Source of the DNA: Pseudomonadota bacterium
GTDB taxonomy: Bacteria; Pseudomonadota; Gammaproteobacteria; Burkholderiales; Burkholderiaceae_F
NCBI GenBank assembly: GCA_029778535.1
Contig: JAKOQB010000005.1
Location: 248,001 to 312,000, forward strand
Direction of reading: 5' to 3'
Length of the DNA: 64,000 bases
Of this stretch, positions 59,677-64,000 are shown one piece after another. The position numbers were made by a program, and so were the translations under genes. The first letter of the stretch is position 1. Each line of letters opens with the position of its first letter. The notes under the pieces are model-generated. The model ran no database searches. It saw only the letters and a list, made by a program, of their open reading frames with translations, and was not told the DNA's origin.

Positions 59677-61179
59677 TCAGCTTGCCGAGCGCGAGAGTTT
59701 GATGGCCCGGAATCGACGGTACATCCTTTCGGTGTTGGTGCCGCCGTAGTCGTAGCCCCAACTGTGGTTCATGCCGGGGCGCCACAAGAACTTGCGCAGC
59801 GTTTGCCCCGAGCTCGTGTCGACGAAATCGCCGAGGCAGCCGCGGGGCAGTAATCCGTTCGTGGGCGCGGGCGCGAACTCGTCGCGGTAAGCCTGCGGCG
59901 TCACGTCGGCCCAGGAGAAATTGACCAGATCAAAGGCGAAGATGCCGGCATCGGACACGCACAGCAGGGCATTGACGTATGGGTCATAGCGCAGCAGGCC
60001 CATCGTGAAGGCGCCCGGCGCGTCCTGCAGCCGTTCGATGTTCAGCGGCGCGTTGGTCGTCGAGAGGTGCGGCGTAATCCGCATGCGGAAGAAGTGCCGC
60101 GTCGGGTTCGAGGTCAGCGTCTCGCCACCGCCAACCCAGTAGACGTAGTCACCGGCAAAGCAGCAGCCGTCGCGCCCGCTGAGCTTGTGCGCCGGGACGC
60201 CCCCCACGGTGGCCGGCAGGCTGCGATCGTAGATCGCATACGGTTGCGCGTAGCTGCCGAGTCCAGTTGAGGGGACGACGATCCACATTTTCTGCCGTGC
60301 CGTGTTGTCCCCGCCCAGTCCGCCCGCGATGCACACGCCGCAATCAAACTTGGAGCTCCACGCCTGGTGCGCGTTGTACGTCGCTTCGTATCCGTACACG
60401 TCGACCGAGCCGATCGGGGCGAACAGATCGCCGCTGCCGCTGCCGACCACCTTCTTGCCGTTTCTCTGCAGATTGCCGATCGCCCACTTGCCGGTCGCGC
60501 GGTTGTACTGGCCGCGCGCCGGAATGACGAGAGAGTCGAGACGCGGGACGTAGAAGTAATGCAAGTTGTCGTACTGCGACTGGTCGATCGTGCCGTTGTT
60601 GTTCGGGTAGACGTACGCCTGCGTACGCGCCACTGGATCGAACTCGCGTACGCCGTTGTCGCCGTTGGGGTTGTGATCGGCCGTACCCCACTCGATCAAT
60701 TTGCCGTCCTTCGTGGTAAACGACGACTGCCAGTACATCTGCAACGGCGCGTCGGACCGCCCGCTGCCGACGTTGCTCTCATACGTGCCGAGATAGACCT
60801 GTGCCGGTCCGGATGGCGGTGGTGCCGGAGCTGGCGCGGGTGCAGGCGCTGGCGCGGGAGCCGGCGTGGGCGCTGGTGCTGGCGCGGGTGCCGGTGTCGG
60901 CGCGGGAGCTGGCGCGGGTACCGGGGCGGGCGCCGGTGCGGGAGCAGGCGCAGGACCGGGAGCAGGAGCAGGAGCAGGCGCGGGCGCCGGAGCAGGCGCG
61001 GGTGCCGGAGCAGGCGCGGGTGCCGGAGCAGGCGCGGGCGCCGGAGCAGGCGCCGGCGAAGGGGACTGCACCGACGGACCGGAAACCGTGGTTTCCGGTT
61101 CCCCTGCGGAGCCTCCACAGGCCGGCAACGCGCCGGTCCCGGTGGCCAGGGTTGCGAGCAAGAAGCGCCTACGATGCAT
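59677..61179 (-). CDS. Tat-exported lipoprotein with Pro-Ala linker and propeller-like domain, copy 1
   Basis: A 500-residue protein. MHRRRFLLATLATGTGALPAC contains a twin-arginine motif and lipobox LPAC. The linker is longer than in copy 2, about 85 residues of Pro-Ala with scattered Gly, Val and Thr. The rest is a W/Y/G/N-rich propeller-like domain (FYVPRLDSLVIPARGQYNR, VWIVVPSTGLGSYAQ-like, HKLSGRDGCCFAGDYVYW, SFAFDLVNFSWADVTPQAY-like). It ends 22 bases before copy 2 starts. No named family is recognised. ATG 61179 is chosen because the AGG of the ribosome-binding region overlaps the upstream GTG at 61188. A tethered, surface-displayed sugar-binding role is inferred. Confidence 0.75.
   Translation of the reverse strand: MHRRRFLLATLATGTGALPACGGSAGEPETTVSGPSVQSPSPAPAPAPAPAPAPAPAPAPAPAPAPAPAPAPAPGPAPAPAPAPAPVPAPAPAPTPAPAPAPAPTPAPAPAPAPAPAPAPPPSGPAQVYLGTYESNVGSGRSDAPLQMYWQSSFTTKDGKLIEWGTADHNPNGDNGVREFDPVARTQAYVYPNNNGTIDQSQYDNLHYFYVPRLDSLVIPARGQYNRATGKWAIGNLQRNGKKVVGSGSGDLFAPIGSVDVYGYEATYNAHQAWSSKFDCGVCIAGGLGGDNTARQKMWIVVPSTGLGSYAQPYAIYDRSLPATVGGVPAHKLSGRDGCCFAGDYVYWVGGGETLTSNPTRHFFRMRITPHLSTTNAPLNIERLQDAPGAFTMGLLRYDPYVNALLCVSDAGIFAFDLVNFSWADVTPQAYRDEFAPAPTNGLLPRGCLGDFVDTSSGQTLRKFLWRPGMNHSWGYDYGGTNTERMYRRFRAIKLSRSAS
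60820..61056 (-). repeat. Long degenerate hexamer repeat coding for Pro-Ala
   Basis: About 240 bases of GGTGCC/GGAGCA/GGCGCG hexamers on the plus strand, encoding the Pro-Ala linker of the upstream lipoprotein on the minus strand. The same stretch read on the plus strand gives a Gly-Ala ORF, which is only a shadow. Confidence 0.8.
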
Positions 61180-61459
61180 GATGATCACCTGAAGAATTCT
61201 GTGAAATGCGGTGGGAGCCGATCCGTGTTTCTTGACGAATCCGGAACCGCAGCCGAGTCAGCGAGGGGCTACAAGGCTCGCGCGCGCTTTCGCGACGCCC
61301 GCGGTCGCACTGGTTCGCTGACGGTGGTGCGGACCCGTGACCGGCTCCGAGTGGGACGCGCCGAATTATCCGCGAACGCGTCATCGTTTTCCTCCCGGCT
61401 ACTGACTAATCCGAAGGACTTCCGACTTCCGGCGAAGCGAACGGAAGTATGCGCGCTCT
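61180..61459. other. Spacer between CapK-like and lipoprotein genes
   Basis: 280 bases on the minus strand between the CapK-like stop and the first lipoprotein start. It contains two tandem ACTTCCG copies (61418-61431) and an inverted CGGAAGT (61442-61448), which can form a seven-base stem shortly after the CapK-like stop, and a GATAAT box on the minus strand (61370-61365) with a poor -35. Either a terminator-promoter boundary or a processed operon spacer. Confidence 0.45.
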
Positions 61460-62842
61460 TCAGGAAGTGTGAATCGATTCGCTCGCTCGCGGCGGTCGAG
61501 TCAATCCCTGGCCGCGCAGCCAGTCGTTGCGGATGATGAGAAGCTTTCCGTTTTGCGTCAGTTGCGGCTTGTCGCGCACGATCGTCCACTCGATTTCATC
61601 GGCGATCTTGTTGCGCAGATAGTCGAGGACTTCGCACTCGCCGAGCGCGAAAGAATCGTCGGTGTCGAGCCGCGCCGTTACGGTGTTCGCACCGGTCTGA
61701 ATGAACTGGTACTGACGCAGGCCGTCGAGCCAGCGCATCACCAGCGTGAGCCCCGGCATCGCGATCCGCCGACCGCTCGGCAGATAGATCACGTCTCCGG
61801 TGCGGCCGTCGACCGGGCCGATGCGCGGCCAGCCGATGCCCGATGGCGCGGGGTCGAAGCTGCGCCAATGCACATCGTCGCCGGTTTCGTAGCGCACGAA
61901 CGGCGTGGCGAGGTTGGACAGGCTCGTCGCCAGCGCGCGACCGGGTCGGTTCAGTTCATCGATCTGCCGGTTGTTCTCGTCGACGATCTCGAGCAGGCCG
62001 CGATGAAAGAACACGTGCAGCCCGTCGCGCTCCGGACCATCGGCCGCGAGTAGGCCGCCGTCGTTCAGTCCCCACTGATCGTGCACCGGAACTCCGCCGA
62101 ACGCCTTGGAGATCTCGGCGCGAACCTCGGGGCGCATCACCTCCGCCGTGCACACGACGCCGCGCAGCCTGGGCGGCTTTGCACCGAGTCCGCTGAGCAG
62201 TTCGCCGAGTTCGCGGATCGCATTCGGATACCCGTAGATGAAACGGATGCGGCTGAAGTGGGGCGAGGCGGCAAGTTCGCGCGCGCGCTCTTCGGTCAGG
62301 TTCGATCCGCTGCTTACCCAGCGATTCATGATCCGATCGCGCCAGTTGCGCTTGTCTCCCAGACCCACGCCGATCGACTCGCCGCCGACCACGAGAAACG
62401 GATCGCCCGGATTGAATCCGGCCCAGTGCCAGGCGAGATACATCTGGCCCCAGCACATCTCCTCGTCGAACTTGGTCATCCGGAACAGCGTCGGGCGGCC
62501 CGTGCTGCCGCCGCTTCGCGCCGGCGTGCTTTGCACCGCCGGATCCGTGGTCGTCAGATCCGCCAAGCGCGTACGCAGCTGTTCCTTGGTCAGCACCGGG
62601 AGTCGCTGCAGGTCGGAGACCGTGCGGATTTCTTCCGGCGCGCCGATCGAACCCGACCAGTGCGCGCGGTAGAACGGCACGTGTTTCCAGCAGTACGCGA
62701 CGACCTCGCGCACCTTCTCGTCCTGGTACGCGCGGATCTGCTCCGCCCGCCACGAGGAACGCGAATTGACGAGCCGCAGCAGCTTGAGCCGCTCCGGAAC
62801 GGCGGCTTCCATCAGCAACCGATGGACGAACGCAGCAGGCAT
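61460..62842 (-). CDS. CapK/phenylacetate-CoA-ligase-like adenylating enzyme
   Basis: A 460-residue member of the ANL superfamily in the CapK/PaaK branch. YCWKHVPFYRAHW near 58 is typical of CapK proteins. The ATP-binding loop is TPARSGGSTGRPTLF near 130-144, QWGLNDGGLLAADG follows, and FVRYETGDDVHW with GDVIYLPSGRRI gives the hinge region. Substrate is unknown; CapK proteins sit in capsule loci and probably activate a carboxylate for transfer to sugar. ATG 62842 has GAGG just upstream and follows the decarboxylase by seven bases, in one minus-strand unit. Confidence 0.85.
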   Translation of the reverse strand: MPAAFVHRLLMEAAVPERLKLLRLVNSRSSWRAEQIRAYQDEKVREVVAYCWKHVPFYRAHWSGSIGAPEEIRTVSDLQRLPVLTKEQLRTRLADLTTTDPAVQSTPARSGGSTGRPTLFRMTKFDEEMCWGQMYLAWHWAGFNPGDPFLVVGGESIGVGLGDKRNWRDRIMNRWVSSGSNLTEERARELAASPHFSRIRFIYGYPNAIRELGELLSGLGAKPPRLRGVVCTAEVMRPEVRAEISKAFGGVPVHDQWGLNDGGLLAADGPERDGLHVFFHRGLLEIVDENNRQIDELNRPGRALATSLSNLATPFVRYETGDDVHWRSFDPAPSGIGWPRIGPVDGRTGDVIYLPSGRRIAMPGLTLVMRWLDGLRQYQFIQTGANTVTARLDTDDSFALGECEVLDYLRNKIADEIEWTIVRDKPQLTQNGKLLIIRNDWLRGQGLTRPPRASESIHTS

Positions 62843-62849
62843 GTCGACC

Positions 62850-64000
62850 TCACGAAGTAGGGATACGAACCGCGCCCGCGCCCGTGCGCGCATCGCTGCC
62901 GGTGGTTGCCCTGGCGGCACGATCGAGCCGGACGATGTCCTCGAACCGCTCGCGCTCGCGCGCCACGCGGACATCGCCGTCGCCGACGATCACGGCGGCC
63001 GGTCGCGGGTTGGAGAAGTTCATCTGGTTGGGAACGAAATACGCGCCGGCATCCATTACGGCAACGATGTCGCCCGCCGCAATCCGCGGAAATGGCTTCT
63101 GTACAAACAGCACGTCGCCGGGATGGCACAGTGGCCCATAGAAGTTCACCGTGTCGGCAAGCGGCTCGTTCATTCGCGATGCGGGCAGGAACTCGTGGTA
63201 CTCGTAGCCGGTCGGCAGCGCGTAGTTCTTGCCGCCGTTCAGGATCACACGCGTGACGCCGTCGCGGCCGCGCTTGACCGCCAGGACTTCGAGCAGGAGC
63301 GACTGCGCGCTGCTGGACAGCGCGCGCCCCGGCTCGAACGCGATCGTCGGCAGACGATTCTCCGGGTAGAACTCGCGCATCAGCGTCGAGATGCCGCGCG
63401 CGTAATCGTCGATGCGCGGCGTCGCGTCTGCTTCCACCGGTCCGACCGGCAGATTGTTCTGGATCAGCCGCGAGTCCCACTGATCGAACGGTTGCACGGT
63501 CGGCACGCCGAAGCCGCCGCCGAAATCGAAGTACTCGAGATCGATTCCGGTGGCGTCGCGCAGTTCGCGCGCGAACTCGAGCATCTCGCGGATCGCCTGC
63601 AGGTAGGTCGGCACGTGCTTGATGCCGGTGCCCAGGTGCACGTGCAGACCGACCGGTAGGAGTTGCGGCAGGCGCCGGATGCGGTCGAACGCCTCGCGTG
63701 CCTCGCCGGTGCGTAGCCGCAGGCCGAACTGCGCCTGCCAGCCCACGGAGGTCACGACGCGCACGCCGATACGCTGCGTGGCGCCATGCCTGGCAACCGT
63801 CGTAGCGAGCAGATCGATCTCATCGAGCCCATCGACGTTGATGAGCTTGACCCGGCGCGCGACGGCGAGGTCGAGCGCGGCGGCGGTCTTCGCCGGACCG
63901 TTGAAGATGATCCGTTCGGGCGGGACGCCGAGCTCCAGCGCCAGCCACAGCTCGAAATGGGAAATCACTTCGGCTAGCGCGCCGCAATCGTGCAGCACGC
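62850..64000 (-). CDS. PLP-dependent decarboxylase (DAP/ornithine type), N-terminus outside window
   Basis: The frame is open to the right edge, so the N-terminal part, including the PLP-binding lysine, lies outside. The visible ~380 residues match fold type III decarboxylases (LysA/ODC family): GVPPERIIFNGPAKT near the start, GLHVHLGTG, EYFDFGGGFGVP, AFEPGRALSSSAQSLL, YEYHEFLPASR and CHPGDVLFVQK with the catalytic-cysteine segment (CHPGD; LysA has CxSxD), DAGAYFVPNQMNFSNPRP at the C-terminus. An exosortase A-associated decarboxylase family exists (TIGR03099), and the location next to a CapK-like ligase fits, but LysA-like alternatives are open. Likely feeds an amine to polymer decoration. 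Confidence 0.85.
   Translation of the reverse strand, partial: VLHDCGALAEVISHFELWLALELGVPPERIIFNGPAKTAAALDLAVARRVKLINVDGLDEIDLLATTVARHGATQRIGVRVVTSVGWQAQFGLRLRTGEAREAFDRIRRLPQLLPVGLHVHLGTGIKHVPTYLQAIREMLEFARELRDATGIDLEYFDFGGGFGVPTVQPFDQWDSRLIQNNLPVGPVEADATPRIDDYARGISTLMREFYPENRLPTIAFEPGRALSSSAQSLLLEVLAVKRGRDGVTRVILNGGKNYALPTGYEYHEFLPASRMNEPLADTVNFYGPLCHPGDVLFVQKPFPRIAAGDIVAVMDAGAYFVPNQMNFSNPRPAAVIVGDGDVRVARERERFEDIVRLDRAARATTGSDARTGAGAVRIPTS

Noticed and set aside
59370-61056. Repeats that could be mistaken for a CRISPR or satellite array
   Set aside because: Units are six bases, lie in frame inside two genes and encode Pro-Ala; there are no spacers.
60866-61192. Plus-strand ORF of Gly-Ala repeats ending in a basic tail
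   Set aside because: It is the exact antisense of the Pro-Ala linker and signal peptide of the lipoprotein on the minus strand; the alternating GA composition is the mirror of PA codons and there is no ribosome-binding site.

Overview
This is a high-GC, gene-dense chromosomal window. It most likely comes from a betaproteobacterium of Burkholderiales/Rhodocyclales type. The family set points there: a phasin, lutAB, tartrate dehydrogenase, the bpt/aat N-degron transferase pair, and above all a large exosortase A (XrtA) exopolysaccharide locus of the kind known from betaproteobacteria. No species can be named from sequence alone. No rRNA operon, CRISPR array, insertion sequence or prophage is visible. 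One RNA gene is present, an initiator tRNA-Met.

Layout. Positions 1-30.7 kb are mostly housekeeping and metabolic genes: a tautomerase-like fragment, rpiA, a DUF2459 protein, then a minus-strand run argA-yggX-hicB-hicA-coxL-like-small membrane protein. After these come hrpA, a membrane cyclase/TPR protein, a YbaN-like protein, three secreted-protein genes (a streptogramin-lyase-like propeller, a TPR protein, an unknown), a FecR/DUF6600 protein, a CinA-N protein, a phasin with a well-defined promoter, an HDAC-like amidohydrolase, an EamA transporter, a thioesterase, tartrate dehydrogenase, a PBP7-type peptidase, an IclR regulator beside lutAB, thpR, and a tight pyrD-bpt-aat-nudix operon. The tRNA-fMet and its terminator close this half.

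Positions 31.1-53.7 kb form one long plus-strand XrtA polysaccharide locus: export lipoprotein, chain-length regulator, tyrosine autokinase, outer-membrane porin, accessory ATPase, wecB, deacetylase, FemAB-like protein, glycosyltransferase, XrtA-EpsI fusion, amidotransferase, two more glycosyltransferases, then a tailoring set (alpha/alpha toroid, formyltransferase, methyltransferase, second deacetylase, ATP-grasp ligase) and a Wzx-type flippase. Most of these genes overlap or abut, as expected for translational coupling. No initiating sugar transferase, no Wzy polymerase and no PEP-CTERM substrate is seen in the window.

Positions 53.9-64 kb continue the surface theme. There is a two-gene split of a membrane protein fused to a spermidine-synthase-like domain and an LtaS-like phosphoglycerol transferase on the plus strand. 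Facing them on the minus strand are a PLP decarboxylase (cut by the window edge), a CapK-like adenylating enzyme and two tandem Tat-exported lipoproteins with long Pro-Ala linkers. The inferred picture is a heavily decorated polysaccharide whose amino, formyl, acyl and possibly glycerol-phosphate modifications are encoded together, next to paralogous surface-displayed propeller-like lipoproteins.
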